Assembly: GCA_024278755.1 (NCBI GenBank)
Contig: JAJRSO010000037.1
Coordinates: 1-64,000, forward strand
Reading direction: 5' to 3'
From: Calditrichota bacterium
GTDB taxonomy: Bacteria > Calditrichota > Calditrichia > Calditrichales > Calditrichaceae
Length of the DNA stretch: 64,000 nucleotides
This document shows, piece by piece, positions 25,730 through 35,114 of this stretch (positions are counted from its first letter, which is position 1; the number at the start of each line of letters is the position of its first letter). The notes under the pieces were generated by a model. The model was not told where the DNA came from. It did no database searches and saw nothing but the letters and a program-made list of their open reading frames with translations. The translations under genes were made by a program, and so were the position numbers.

Positions 25730-26170
25730 TTAGTCTCGTGTATGTCCGAAAATCACTTCTTTTAATTTAGAACAGTTAATTTCAATTCGATAGACTGCGC
25801 AGGAACGACAATCTTCAAGTTCGCATTTTTTGCCCACTCCAACCGTACTCCAACAGGGGCCGGCCGCTTCGTAATAGGCCGGACAATTACGGCATTAGCT
25901 ATCCAAACCGCCCTTAAACTCCCAGCAGGGAATAAAGGACATGATACGTTTAATACCCTGAATATTAATGCCGTATTCTTTGATCATTTTGCGGATACAA
26001 CGCAGCCGTTCCAGATCGTGCATGGAATACATGCGCCGGTTAGTTTCCGTTTTAAAAGGGATAATTAACCCTTCCTGTTCATAGAGGCGCACCGTCTGAA
26101 CGGCAATGCCTAATTTCTTGGCGATAATGCCGATATTAAATACCGGTTCGTAGATATCCATATTTTCCAC
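25730..26170 (-). pseudogene. Second Cys-rich MerR-family regulator, interrupted by an in-frame TAA
   Basis: Residues 1-91 carry the MerR HTH (FNIGIIAKKLGIAVQTVRLY) and PCWEFKG. TAA at 25895-25897 then interrupts. The same frame continues with CRNCPAYYEAAGPCWSTVG and CELEDCRSCAVY, and stops at 25730-25732. The restored 146-codon frame closely parallels the regulator at 22365-22826, including the Cys spacing. The truncated product keeps the DNA-binding and dimer helix but loses nearly all sensor Cys. It could be a pseudogene, a sequencing error or a constitutively acting form. It is the first gene before the sqr operon. Confidence 0.75.
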
Positions 26171-26212
26171 AGTTTGACAAACACCTTTTCTGTTTTTTTC
26201 AATATCTTTTTT

Positions 26213-26230
26213 CTACATTTTAAAATGTAG
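26213..26230. promoter_or_regulatory. 18-bp perfect palindrome, candidate MerR operator
   Basis: CTACATTTTAAAATGTAG is a perfect 18-bp palindrome 43 bp upstream of the merR-like start and between it and the aconitase gene. MerR regulators bind such dyads, usually inside their own or target promoters. The remaining 26171-26556 spacer shows no gene. Confidence 0.55.
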
Positions 26231-26556
26231 CTTTGCAAAATAAATGCCAATCTTCCCGTAATTCTGCTTACGGTGTAAGTTATTGTTTTTCCTAAAATCT
26301 TTTTTTAACGACTGTTTTTATATTCTCACAGATGACAAACAGAAAGATAATTGTTCCTAAAAACGGTAAAACATTCTTCTCTGTAATTCCCTCTTCCTTT
26401 TTTGCTTAGCTGAAGGACAGCCTGCTTATTACGCTTGTCCTGAGAATAGTTGTTTTAAAATACTAAATATTCTCAGAATGGAATGAATTCTGTTTGAACA
26501 AATCCCAAAATGTATTAACTTTCGGTTTTCTGAAACGCACAATCATTGGAGTCGGT

Positions 26557-28521
26557 ATGTCCCAAAATCTAATCGAAAAAATTGCCCAGCGCTTTGCCGT
26601 CGGCCTGGAAAAAGGCCAGATAGTGCATAGCGGTGATTTTATCACTTTACAACCCGCACACGTAATGACCCACGATAACACAGGGGCCGTAATCCCTAAA
26701 TTCAAATCCATCGGCGCCAAAAGAATCGCCAATCCGCGTCAGGTGGTGCATACACTCGACCACAATATCCAGGATAAAAGCGAAGCCAATCTCGCTAAAT
26801 ACGCCAAAATTGAAGCCTTTTCCAATGAAATGGGCGTCGATTTTTACCCGGCCGGACGCGGCATCGGTCACCAGATTATGTGCGAAGAAGGTTATGCTTT
26901 TCCCGGAACCGTCGTGGTGGCCTCCGACAGCCACTCCAATATGTACGGCGGTTTGGGTGTTTTGGGTACGCCGGTGGTACGAACAGACGCCGCCGCACTC
27001 TGGGCCAGCGGCAAAACCTGGTGGCAAATTCCACCGGTAGTCAAAGTGATACTGAATGGTAATCTTCAGGCAGGCGTTACCGGAAAAGACGTCATCATTA
27101 CCCTGGCCGGATATTTTAACAACGATGAAGTTTTAAATCATGCCATCGAATTCAGCGGCAACGGTATCGAAGCATTATCGATTGACCAGCGTTTATCCAT
27201 CGCCAATATGACTACCGAATGGGGCGCCCTGGCCGGTGTTTTTCCCATTGATGAAGTGACCGTAAACTGGCTGAAAAACAGGCAGACTTTTATCGAGAAA
27301 CGAGGCCTGGCTGGCGTTCCTTCCGATGCGGACGGGAATGGCGTTCATCCGCGTTTAAACGGCAAACGGATCACCGAACTGGAACATAACAGACCGATTG
27401 CCGATGCGGACGCCTTTTATGCAAAAGAAATTATTTTCGATTTATCCGGCGTACGGCCCATCGTGTCCGGACCGGATACGGTTAAGGTTTCCACGCCGGT
27501 TTCCCTTATGGAAGAAAGGGACATAAAAATAAATAAAGCCTATCTCGTTTCCTGCGTGAACAGTCGTGTGGAAGATATCGCCCAGGCGGCGGCAGTTGTC
27601 AAGGGTAAAAGGATTCATCCCGATGTGCAGTTTTACATCGCACCCGCTTCCAGCGAAGTGCTGGTCGAAAGTAAAAATCGTGGCGACTGGCAGGCGCTGT
27701 TAGACGCTGGCGCCACCGAGCTGCCCCCGGGCTGCGGCCCCTGTATCGGACTTGGCGCGGGTTTACTGGAAGACGGCGAAGTGGGAATTTCGGCTACGAA
27801 TCGTAATTTTAAAGGCCGCATGGGTTCCAAAGATGCACAGGCTTACCTGGCCTCTCCGGCGGTTGTGGCCGCATCGGCTTTGGCCGGGAAAATAGTTCAA
27901 CCGTCTAAAAACGATCTGGTAAAACCGCAGGGAGAATTGAAAGAACACCGCAAGCCGGCTCAAAAAGCGCAGGTTAAAATACTGGATGGTTTTCCAACCG
28001 TTTTAAGAGGAGAACTCGTCTTTTGTCCGCAGGATAATATGAATACCGACGGAATTTATCCCGGGAAATACACCTACAAAGACGATATCACTCCGGAAGA
28101 ACAGGCACAAGTGGTGATGGAAAACTACGACCCGGAATTCGGGACGATCGTTCAGAAAGGCGATATTTTAATCGGCGGATTCAATTTCGGTACCGGCAGT
28201 TCCCGCGAACAGGCGGCTACCGCCTTAAAATACCGCGGCATTCAACTGGTTCTGGCAGGCTCTTTTAGTGAAACCTATAAGCGCAATGCTATCAATAATG
28301 GGTTTTTGGTGATCGAAGCGCCCGAACTGGTAAATGATTTACGTACACAGTTTGACAATTCGAAACTAACCATCAAGACAGGCATTCAGGCCGAAATAAA
28401 CTTTGAGGCCGCTCAACTGGCGGTAAACGGAAAAACATACTCCATTGCGCCCATCGGCGCAGCGGCGCAGGAAATTATTATCGAAGGCGGATTAGAAAAC
28501 TGGGTTAAATCGCGATTGTAA
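26557..28521 (+). CDS. Aconitase/homoaconitase family hydratase (single chain)
   Basis: The start at 26557 (MSQNLIEKIAQRF) is preferred because GGAG lies about 6 nt upstream; an earlier TTG is in frame. The 654-residue chain contains the large Fe-S part (HVMTHDNTGAVIPKF, Cys in SCVNSR, GCGPCIGLG, i.e. three cluster Cys) and the swivel domain (IGGFNFGTGSSREQAA). Several stretches, such as TWWQIPPVVKV, GVTGKDVII and NMTTEWGALAGVFP, look more like fungal homoaconitases than typical bacterial AcnA/AcnB. It could be a TCA-cycle aconitase of the Aquifex type or a homoaconitase; neighbours do not decide. Cytoplasmic, 4Fe-4S dependent. Confidence 0.85.
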   Translation: MSQNLIEKIAQRFAVGLEKGQIVHSGDFITLQPAHVMTHDNTGAVIPKFKSIGAKRIANPRQVVHTLDHNIQDKSEANLAKYAKIEAFSNEMGVDFYPAGRGIGHQIMCEEGYAFPGTVVVASDSHSNMYGGLGVLGTPVVRTDAAALWASGKTWWQIPPVVKVILNGNLQAGVTGKDVIITLAGYFNNDEVLNHAIEFSGNGIEALSIDQRLSIANMTTEWGALAGVFPIDEVTVNWLKNRQTFIEKRGLAGVPSDADGNGVHPRLNGKRITELEHNRPIADADAFYAKEIIFDLSGVRPIVSGPDTVKVSTPVSLMEERDIKINKAYLVSCVNSRVEDIAQAAAVVKGKRIHPDVQFYIAPASSEVLVESKNRGDWQALLDAGATELPPGCGPCIGLGAGLLEDGEVGISATNRNFKGRMGSKDAQAYLASPAVVAASALAGKIVQPSKNDLVKPQGELKEHRKPAQKAQVKILDGFPTVLRGELVFCPQDNMNTDGIYPGKYTYKDDITPEEQAQVVMENYDPEFGTIVQKGDILIGGFNFGTGSSREQAATALKYRGIQLVLAGSFSETYKRNAINNGFLVIEAPELVNDLRTQFDNSKLTIKTGIQAEINFEAAQLAVNGKTYSIAPIGAAAQEIIIEGGLENWVKSRL

Positions 28522-28544
28522 AACGCCACAATTCATAAACGAAT

Positions 28545-28612
28545 AAACCGCGAAGTACACGAGAAAGTGATTTGGCAACGCTTCTTCGGTATTTCGCGGT
28601 TAACCGATCAGA
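28545..28612 (+). repeat. Inverted copies of AACCGCGAAGTAC-type repeat (possible terminator region)
   Basis: AACCGCGAAGTAC near 28546 and GTATTTCGCGGTT near 28600 are inverted copies with one mismatch, separated by about 40 bp just after the aconitase stop. CGCGAAGTACACGAG shows the 9-bp step seen in other spacers. A folded transcript end is possible, but no U-tract follows. Confidence 0.45.
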
Positions 28613-28669
28613 CATAACGCCGTATGGATTTACTGCTTGTTATGCAAATGAACAACATAAGACATATCA

Positions 28670-29305
28670 ATGCTTTACTACAAATATATCATCGCTTCAT
28701 TTTCCTTAATACTTTGGTGTACCTTTCACAGCCTATTGATTTCAAATTCCGTTACGACATTGATAGAGCGAAAGATCGGGATTCGGTTCCGCTTTTATCG
28801 GATCGTTTTCAATCTATTTGCCCTTGTCACTTTTCTGCTTGTTCTTTTCTATTTTAAAACCCTTCCCGCAGAGATGCTTTTTCGCTGGGATGGCGGATTT
28901 CAATTTATTCAGTTTAGTCTGATGGCAGTGAGTTTCTATTTATTTATTGCCGGAGCCCGGCGGTATGATGCCCTGCGATTTTTGGGATTGCGTCAGCTTA
29001 AAAGCGCCGCTAACCATAAAATGTTGAATACAAGCGGGAAACTGGAAATTAAAGGGTTACATAAAATTATCCGCCACCCATGGTATGCCGGTTCTATAGT
29101 AATCATCTGGACACGGAATATTGATAGCGGCGTGTTAATTCAGAATATCATTATGACGGCTTATTTGATCATCGGCAGTCACCTCGAAGAGCGAAAACTG
29201 GTTAAGGAATTCGGAAAAGAATACAACGACTACCGACAACGGGTCTCAATGCTGTTTCCGTTTATATGGATTCGGATGAAAATTCAAAAGAGTAAACAGG
29301 TTTAA
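28670..29305 (+). CDS. Membrane methyltransferase-like protein (ICMT/NnrU type)
   Basis: The 211-residue protein has about five hydrophobic helices (near 5-22, 42-60, 76-94, 130-147 and 153-170). The conserved ICMT/PEMT signature appears in the C-terminal half: IIRHPWYAGSIVI, then SHLEERKLVKEFGKEYNDYRQRV. These residues normally bind S-adenosylmethionine at the membrane face. Substrate not predictable; it could be an NnrU-like protein instead. The start has no strong Shine-Dalgarno site. It follows the aconitase by 148 bp. Confidence 0.75.
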   Translation: MLYYKYIIASFSLILWCTFHSLLISNSVTTLIERKIGIRFRFYRIVFNLFALVTFLLVLFYFKTLPAEMLFRWDGGFQFIQFSLMAVSFYLFIAGARRYDALRFLGLRQLKSAANHKMLNTSGKLEIKGLHKIIRHPWYAGSIVIIWTRNIDSGVLIQNIIMTAYLIIGSHLEERKLVKEFGKEYNDYRQRVSMLFPFIWIRMKIQKSKQV

Positions 29306-29853
29306 TTCGTTTCAAACAAATTCTTTTCGGCGCTCTGTTGTTTTATATGGATAACTTGGTTTAAAAATACCGTGCATCTCTCCGGATTTTCACGGATGAC
29401 GCTACAAAGAAATGACAACAGGCCGTTTGTTAAAAACGATCGCATCTGATTCGCCGATTCTTAAATACCACGAATGAGCCTCTTTTAGGCAGACAATACA
29501 ACCGATTTTCGCCGCAACATAACACCTATCGCTTAAAAGTTATTCTAACAACATTCGCGTTGATTCATGTAATTCTCGGCCCTTATAGTGAATACATATA
29601 TTAAAACCAAAACCTTCCAACACCCGTTTTAAAAAACAGGAAACATTAAAGAGCAATTATAGAAATACGACAAAGACCTGTAATCTTTTTAAAATCACTG
29701 TTTCTTCGGCCTGTCCGTTTCCGGGGTGATGAAATCCGCGGCGTTTTTTAGTTATTCTTATCCACATGGATCGCCCCGGCCCCTTCTTTTCTTAAACCAC
29801 TTTCAATAGTTTCAATTTCAGGGAATTATTAAGTATTCTCCTCGTTTAATTGA
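29306..29853. other. Gene-free spacer, 548 bp
   Basis: No credible gene on either strand. Present are short motifs of the ACGAAT / ATTCGCGTT type (about 29467 and 29552) and an inverted pair CCGGGGTGAT (29721-29730) and ATCGCCCCGG (29770-29779, one G-U) upstream of the propeller kinase, which might be a leader structure. Confidence 0.4.
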
Positions 29854-32800
29854 TTGCATCGTTTTGAATTGATTTTTTTAAAACCGGGATATAAGAATCT
29901 ACGCTTGACAAATGCAAAAAAACGGAGGCAGGATATCTACACATCTATCCAAAATATTTTCAGTTGTTATTCTCTTATTAAAAGAATACTGTATTTTTTG
30001 GTATTTTTGATATTTACTTTTATTCAAGCCGCTAACTCCGCCGCATACTCAGAAGCCGGACAGCCTTTTTTTACGCATTTCAGTTCAAAGGCCTATGACG
30101 GTCTGCCGGAGAACTGGAAAATTGTGCAAGACAAGCGCGGCGTTATGTACTTTGGAAATGAATCGGGCATTTTAGAATACGATGGAAATTCCTGGCAAAA
30201 AATCAAAGTACCAAATTTGACCAGCGTCCGATCGATGTCTGTCGCAGGGGATGGCACAATTTATGTGTGTGCTTTCGGTGACTTCGGATACCTCCGACCC
30301 GATTCTACAGGACAAATCACCTATCATTCACTCAAACCATTTCTGGATAAAAAATATCACAATTCCGGTGAAATGTGGGATGTGATCACCTTATCCGGGG
30401 ATGCTTTTTTTAAGACAAAAGATAAAATCTTTAAATGGAACGGACGTCAAATCACAGTTCTGGACTCCGCATTTGCCTACCGATTATATAAAATTGACGA
30501 TAAAATATATTCAAGGAGCCAAAATGACGGCCTACTGGTGATTGACGGCGATTCATTGAAACTAATGCCTGATGGCGCGTTCTTTGCCGAAATCGGTGTT
30601 TATAATATGCTGCCCTATATTCCCGAACAGGTCGGACTAAAAGGCCACATTCTTGTCACAACAAATAGCGAGGGGCTTTTTCTGCATGACGGCAGGAAAT
30701 TTCATCCGTTCAAAACAGAGGTAGACTCATTTTTAATGGCAAATCAGGTTTATAATGCCTGCCGGATGCTGAATGGGAATTATGCGCTTGCCACACAGCG
30801 CGGCGGAGTAGTTATTATTGATTCCAAAGGGCGTTTGATCCGTTTTATCAACGAAGATTCCGGGCTGCTTACAAATGTTATTTATGATATTTATGCAGAT
30901 CGGCAGGGTGGGCTTTGGCTGGCCACAAACAACGGAATAATTTATTGTGAAACACCTTCTCCTTTATCCATCTTTCAAAACAGCGGCGCCTTAAAAGACA
31001 AATCGAATGCGGTGCTTCGTTTTAAAAACACTATTTATGCAGCAAATGATTTAGGCGTCCTCTACTTATCTAAAAAGAACTCTGCCTTTCAATTAGTGGA
31101 AGGAAGTAATAAACCAGCCTATGAACTATTTGGATACGAAGATGTTTTGCTCGCCGGAACCAATTGGGGCCTTGCCGCCGTAAAGAACAAAAAACTTCAA
31201 CCGTTTTTATTGGAAACTCAAACCGGCAGTCTAATAGCTTCGAAAATATACCCCGGCAGAATATATGCCGGCACGCATGATGGATTAACAGTTATTTTAA
31301 AACAAAAAAATAACCAGCTCCGCGCTGTATATACTTTTAAAACAAATGATGAAGTTCTTTCTGTCATTGAAGAAAAAGACGGCGGCTTATGGCTTACCGG
31401 ACATTTTCTCGGCATCTATCATATTTCGGGTAATATAAAAGAGCTGTCTTATGGTACTGATAATGGGGTTAGTTTTACATCTTATAATAAGCAGAATATA
31501 CTTCCGGGAAATGAATGGAAACTTTTTGAAATTCAGGGTAAAATGCTGCTTGGCACCGATACAGGCATCTTTACTTTTGACAGAAAAACGCAGCGCTTCA
31601 TTCCCGATTCGACGCTTGGCGCAAATCTAGCCGGTCCCCCGAACATTGTTTCTTTAATCGAAAAAAGCACAAACGGTGATTTATGGATTTTAAGCAGACA
31701 AAACGGAACGAATGAACTGGGAAAGGCTTTTCTCCAAAATGACGGACGTTATCTCTGGAAACCGTATCCTGTATTCAGGCGAGCTGCGTTAAAGAATACA
31801 GACGCTCTTTACGCCGATATTAGCCCCAATTCAAATAAAGAAATTTTATGGATCAGTACGGATGAAGGGCTGGTGCGCTACAATCCTGAGATAGTCAAAA
31901 ATTTTCAGTTTGATTTTTTAACACTGATTAGAAAAGTAATTGTTCATAACGATTCCATTATTTTCAATGGACTGTCCACTAAACAGTATAGAATGAAAAG
32001 CATTGTTCTGCCGTTTTCTAAAAATGATGTTCGCTTCGAATTTTCGGCAGTAAGTTTTGATAAACCGGAAGCGTCTCTTTATCAATACTTTCTCGAAGGG
32101 AATGATACCGAATGGTCAAACTGGTCGACCGCATCTACAAAAGGATATACAAATCTTTCCGGCGGTGATTACACGTTTCGTGTGCGTTCAAAAAATGTAT
32201 ATGGAACGACAGGCGCAGAGGATGTGTTTCGTTTTACCGTTCTGCCGCCCTGGTTTCTAACCTGGCAGGCTTACATATTATATACATTTTTTATTTTTTC
32301 CGGTATTTTCTTAGTAGACCGCTATATGCGGGCAAAGATAATTGAAAGGGAGCGCGAAAAGGCTAAACTACGGGAAGCTGAACTCGTTTCAAAACAGGCG
32401 CAGGAACTCGAAACAGTTGACAGGTTAGTCCGTGTGATTAATAAAGCGGATGACCTTGAGACCTTGTTTAAATCCCTTCTGGAAAAAACAATCAGTTTTA
32501 TTCCGCAGGCCGAAAAAGCAGCTTTGTTTTTATTGGACCATAAGGATAATAGTTTCAAAATAGCCTATACTTTCGGCTATAAAATCGATGATTTGGAAAA
32601 AATTACATTTCTACCCGAAGAATTAAAAAGCAGATATGCAGATAATTCTGATGAAATTGAAAAAGGAATTTACATTGTTAGCGATACAAAAAAATTAGAG
32701 GGAGATGAAAAACTAACTTCTTTCAAAAAAGCAAAGGCAATGTTAGTGATGGCTGTTGAGTGGGAAAACAGGCTGGAAGCCTACGTCGTTTTTGACAGCT

Positions 32801-33792
32801 TTGCGACTAAAAATGCATTTAATCCGTCCACTGCCAGAATTTTAAACCGCTTTCGCGAGCATGCTGTTTCGGCAATTTCGAAAGCCAGGTCTCTAAAAAT
32901 ACTACAGGAAAAAAATGAAAAAATAGTTAAAACTCAGGAGCAACTTATAATTCAGGAAAAGCTTGCTTCCCTCGGACAGCTTACCGCAGGAATCGCCCAC
33001 GAAATTAAGAATCCGCTTAACTTTGTTAAAAACTTCGCTGAGCTTTCCGTTGAACTTATGCAGGAACTGCGGGAAGAGTTAAGTACTTATAAAGAAAAAA
33101 TGACAGATTCTGACTGGGAAGAAATAGAAAGCATCCTAAAAACTTTAGAAGAAAACAGCCTCCGGATAAACGAGCACAGCAGGCGTGCCGACAGTATCGT
33201 GCGAAGTATGTTACAACATTCCAGGGGGAAATCCGGTGAGCGCAGAGAAACGGATATAAATGCCATGCTTGAAGAGAACATCAATTTAGCCTATCATGGT
33301 CTTAGGGCACAAAATAGTAAATTTAATATAACAATCAAAAAGGATTTCGACAGTACTATCGGTACGCCGGTGGTTGTTCCTCAGGATTTAAGCCGCGTAT
33401 TTTTAAATATCCTGCAAAACGCGTTTTATGCTTCAATGCGTTCACAATCCCAGGATTATCAAAAGTCCACTGCAAAACAGCCCCACCTTTTTGATCAAAC
33501 AGAAAAAAAGGCCTCCGAATTTCAGCAGGAACCGACCTTATGGGTAATTACAAAAAACATGGGCGACAAATTGACTATTCGTATTCGTGATAACGGCCCC
33601 GGAATACCAAAAAAAATACGTAACAAAGTATTTAATCCTTTTTTCAGTACAAAACCGTCCGGTGATGGTACCGGTTTAGGACTGTCTATCGCCTATGATA
33701 TCATTGTAAAAGAACACAAAGGTGAAATATCTTTTATAACGGAAGAAAATTCGTTCACCGAATTTATTATCCGATTGCCAAGAGGAAACTAA
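29854..33792 (+). CDS. Giant propeller sensor histidine kinase (Reg_prop-Y_Y_Y-TM-GAF-HisKA-HATPase)
   Basis: A signal or anchor segment (about 43-60) precedes two predicted beta-propeller blades sets (about 70-690; repeats like GLWLATNNGIIY and GTDTGIFTFD). A Y_Y_Y domain (about 718-797), one transmembrane helix (about 803-822), a coiled coil, a GAF domain (about 855-1010) and a kinase core follow: His1049 in GIAHEIKNPLNF, N box NILQNAF, G1 DNGPGIP, F box FNPFFSTK, G2 GTGLGLS. It lacks the C-terminal receiver and AraC parts of Bacteroides hybrid systems; the partner gene at 33817 supplies a receiver. The start is uncertain: only TTG is in frame before the signal segment, and an overlapping ATG frame hints at a 5' frameshift. 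It senses a periplasmic ligand, identity unknown. Confidence 0.88.
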   Translation: MHRFELIFLKPGYKNLRLTNAKKRRQDIYTSIQNIFSCYSLIKRILYFLVFLIFTFIQAANSAAYSEAGQPFFTHFSSKAYDGLPENWKIVQDKRGVMYFGNESGILEYDGNSWQKIKVPNLTSVRSMSVAGDGTIYVCAFGDFGYLRPDSTGQITYHSLKPFLDKKYHNSGEMWDVITLSGDAFFKTKDKIFKWNGRQITVLDSAFAYRLYKIDDKIYSRSQNDGLLVIDGDSLKLMPDGAFFAEIGVYNMLPYIPEQVGLKGHILVTTNSEGLFLHDGRKFHPFKTEVDSFLMANQVYNACRMLNGNYALATQRGGVVIIDSKGRLIRFINEDSGLLTNVIYDIYADRQGGLWLATNNGIIYCETPSPLSIFQNSGALKDKSNAVLRFKNTIYAANDLGVLYLSKKNSAFQLVEGSNKPAYELFGYEDVLLAGTNWGLAAVKNKKLQPFLLETQTGSLIASKIYPGRIYAGTHDGLTVILKQKNNQLRAVYTFKTNDEVLSVIEEKDGGLWLTGHFLGIYHISGNIKELSYGTDNGVSFTSYNKQNILPGNEWKLFEIQGKMLLGTDTGIFTFDRKTQRFIPDSTLGANLAGPPNIVSLIEKSTNGDLWILSRQNGTNELGKAFLQNDGRYLWKPYPVFRRAALKNTDALYADISPNSNKEILWISTDEGLVRYNPEIVKNFQFDFLTLIRKVIVHNDSIIFNGLSTKQYRMKSIVLPFSKNDVRFEFSAVSFDKPEASLYQYFLEGNDTEWSNWSTASTKGYTNLSGGDYTFRVRSKNVYGTTGAEDVFRFTVLPPWFLTWQAYILYTFFIFSGIFLVDRYMRAKIIEREREKAKLREAELVSKQAQELETVDRLVRVINKADDLETLFKSLLEKTISFIPQAEKAALFLLDHKDNSFKIAYTFGYKIDDLEKITFLPEELKSRYADNSDEIEKGIYIVSDTKKLEGDEKLTSFKKAKAMLVMAVEWENRLEAYVVFDSFATKNAFNPSTARILNRFREHAVSAISKARSLKILQEKNEKIVKTQEQLIIQEKLASLGQLTAGIAHEIKNPLNFVKNFAELSVELMQELREELSTYKEKMTDSDWEEIESILKTLEENSLRINEHSRRADSIVRSMLQHSRGKSGERRETDINAMLEENINLAYHGLRAQNSKFNITIKKDFDSTIGTPVVVPQDLSRVFLNILQNAFYASMRSQSQDYQKSTAKQPHLFDQTEKKASEFQQEPTLWVITKNMGDKLTIRIRDNGPGIPKKIRNKVFNPFFSTKPSGDGTGLGLSIAYDIIVKEHKGEISFITEENSFTEFIIRLPRGN

Positions 33793-33816
33793 CACCAAAT
33801 ATAATGAGGTAAATGA

Positions 33817-34980
33817 ATGCCGTATCGTATCTTAATAGTCGATGACGAACCGGATCTGGAACAGCTTATCCGGCAGAAGTTCCGTAAACAAATCCGTCAG
33901 GATGAATTTGAATTCATTTCTGCCTTTAACGGCCTGGATGCCTTGGACATTTTACAAAAAGACAATAAAATAGACCTTGTGTTAACAGATATAAATATGC
34001 CCAGAATGGACGGCTTAACCCTATTACAAAAAATTTGTGAAATGAATAGTTCTGTTATAAAAGCTGTTGTTATTTCTGCCTATGGAGATATGGATAATAT
34101 TCGTACGGCAATGAACCGGGGCGCCTTTGATTTTATTACCAAGCCGATTAATTTTGAAGATTTGGAAATTACAATCCGTAAAACACTTTTGGAAATAACT
34201 AATCAGAAACACGCGGCGGAAACCCATGATCGTTTTGTAGCCGTCCAAAAAGAACTGGATATTGCGCGTAACATTCAATTATCAATTTTGCCGCAGGGCA
34301 ATCCGCCGTTACCGGAGATAAAAGAAATTGAACTGGCAGCGCTGTTATCTCCTGCGAAAGAAGTGGGCGGTGATTTTTATGATTTCTTTATGATTGATGA
34401 ACAGCGATTGGGATTTTGTATTGGCGATGTTTCCGGAAAAGGCGTCCCGGCGGCTATTTTTATGGCCGTCTGTAAAACAGCGATAAAATCAATTGCCTCA
34501 AATGGGACGGCTGCGAACGAATGCTTCCTGTCTGTGAATAATACTTTAGAAAAAGAAAGCCCGCTTAACGTGTTTGTTACGGCATTTTACGGTATTTTAA
34601 ATATTCAAACCGGTGTATTGGAATATTGTAATGCCGGGCATAATCCAACCTATCATATCAATTCCAGCGGCAAAGTAAATACACTTCCCCCGGTGGATGG
34701 AATTCCTTTAGGATATCTAAGAAATTTCCCGTATGGGAAACAAACCGTAACCCTGCAAAAGGGAGATACACTCTTTCTTTATACCGATGGCGTTGATGAA
34801 GCTATGGATAGAGAGGAAAATGAATTTTCGGAAAAACGATTGCAGAACGCTCTAAAACAGTTTGCCGATTCGAGTCTATTCGATTTAAACCAGGCCGTTT
34901 TAGACAAAGTGCAGGAATTTACCGGGGGTCTTCCGCAATCCGATGACATAACCGTGCTGTCTCTGCGTTATTCTCCGTAA
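33817..34980 (+). CDS. Response regulator with SpoIIE/PP2C phosphatase output
   Basis: The 387-residue protein has an N-terminal receiver (VDDEPD, phosphoacceptor Asp58 in VLTDINMP, Lys in ITKPINFE), a short helical linker (about 125-160; QKELDIARNIQLSILPQ), and an RsbU/SpoIIE-type PP2C domain with metal-binding GGDFYDFF, IGDVSGKGVPAA and late DDITVLSLRY. Such proteins usually dephosphorylate an anti-anti-sigma factor in a partner-switching cascade; no RsbV or RsbW gene is in the window. It lies 24 bp after the propeller kinase, so it is very likely its cognate regulator. Confidence 0.92.
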   Translation: MPYRILIVDDEPDLEQLIRQKFRKQIRQDEFEFISAFNGLDALDILQKDNKIDLVLTDINMPRMDGLTLLQKICEMNSSVIKAVVISAYGDMDNIRTAMNRGAFDFITKPINFEDLEITIRKTLLEITNQKHAAETHDRFVAVQKELDIARNIQLSILPQGNPPLPEIKEIELAALLSPAKEVGGDFYDFFMIDEQRLGFCIGDVSGKGVPAAIFMAVCKTAIKSIASNGTAANECFLSVNNTLEKESPLNVFVTAFYGILNIQTGVLEYCNAGHNPTYHINSSGKVNTLPPVDGIPLGYLRNFPYGKQTVTLQKGDTLFLYTDGVDEAMDREENEFSEKRLQNALKQFADSSLFDLNQAVLDKVQEFTGGLPQSDDITVLSLRYSP

Positions 34981-35114
34981 TTTTAGGCAGACATTAAAAA
35001 CCAGATACGATTTGCCTTTAACTTCTAAAAAAAAACACCGACCTGTAACTTCCCACGAATATCTTCATCTCATACCCATACACAAAATGTTTAACCAAGT
35101 ACAAAGGATATGCT

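Noticed and set aside
1612-25897. UAA recoded as an amino acid genome-wide, explaining three in-frame TAA codons
   Set aside because: recA, yebC, ruvC's neighbour and many other intact genes end in TAA at their natural C-termini, so UAA works as a stop here; local mutation or sequence error is simpler.
28624-28857. Plus-strand frame of 77 codons overlapping the ICMT-like gene start
   Set aside because: It shares the sequence with the better-supported membrane methyltransferase frame and lacks family features.
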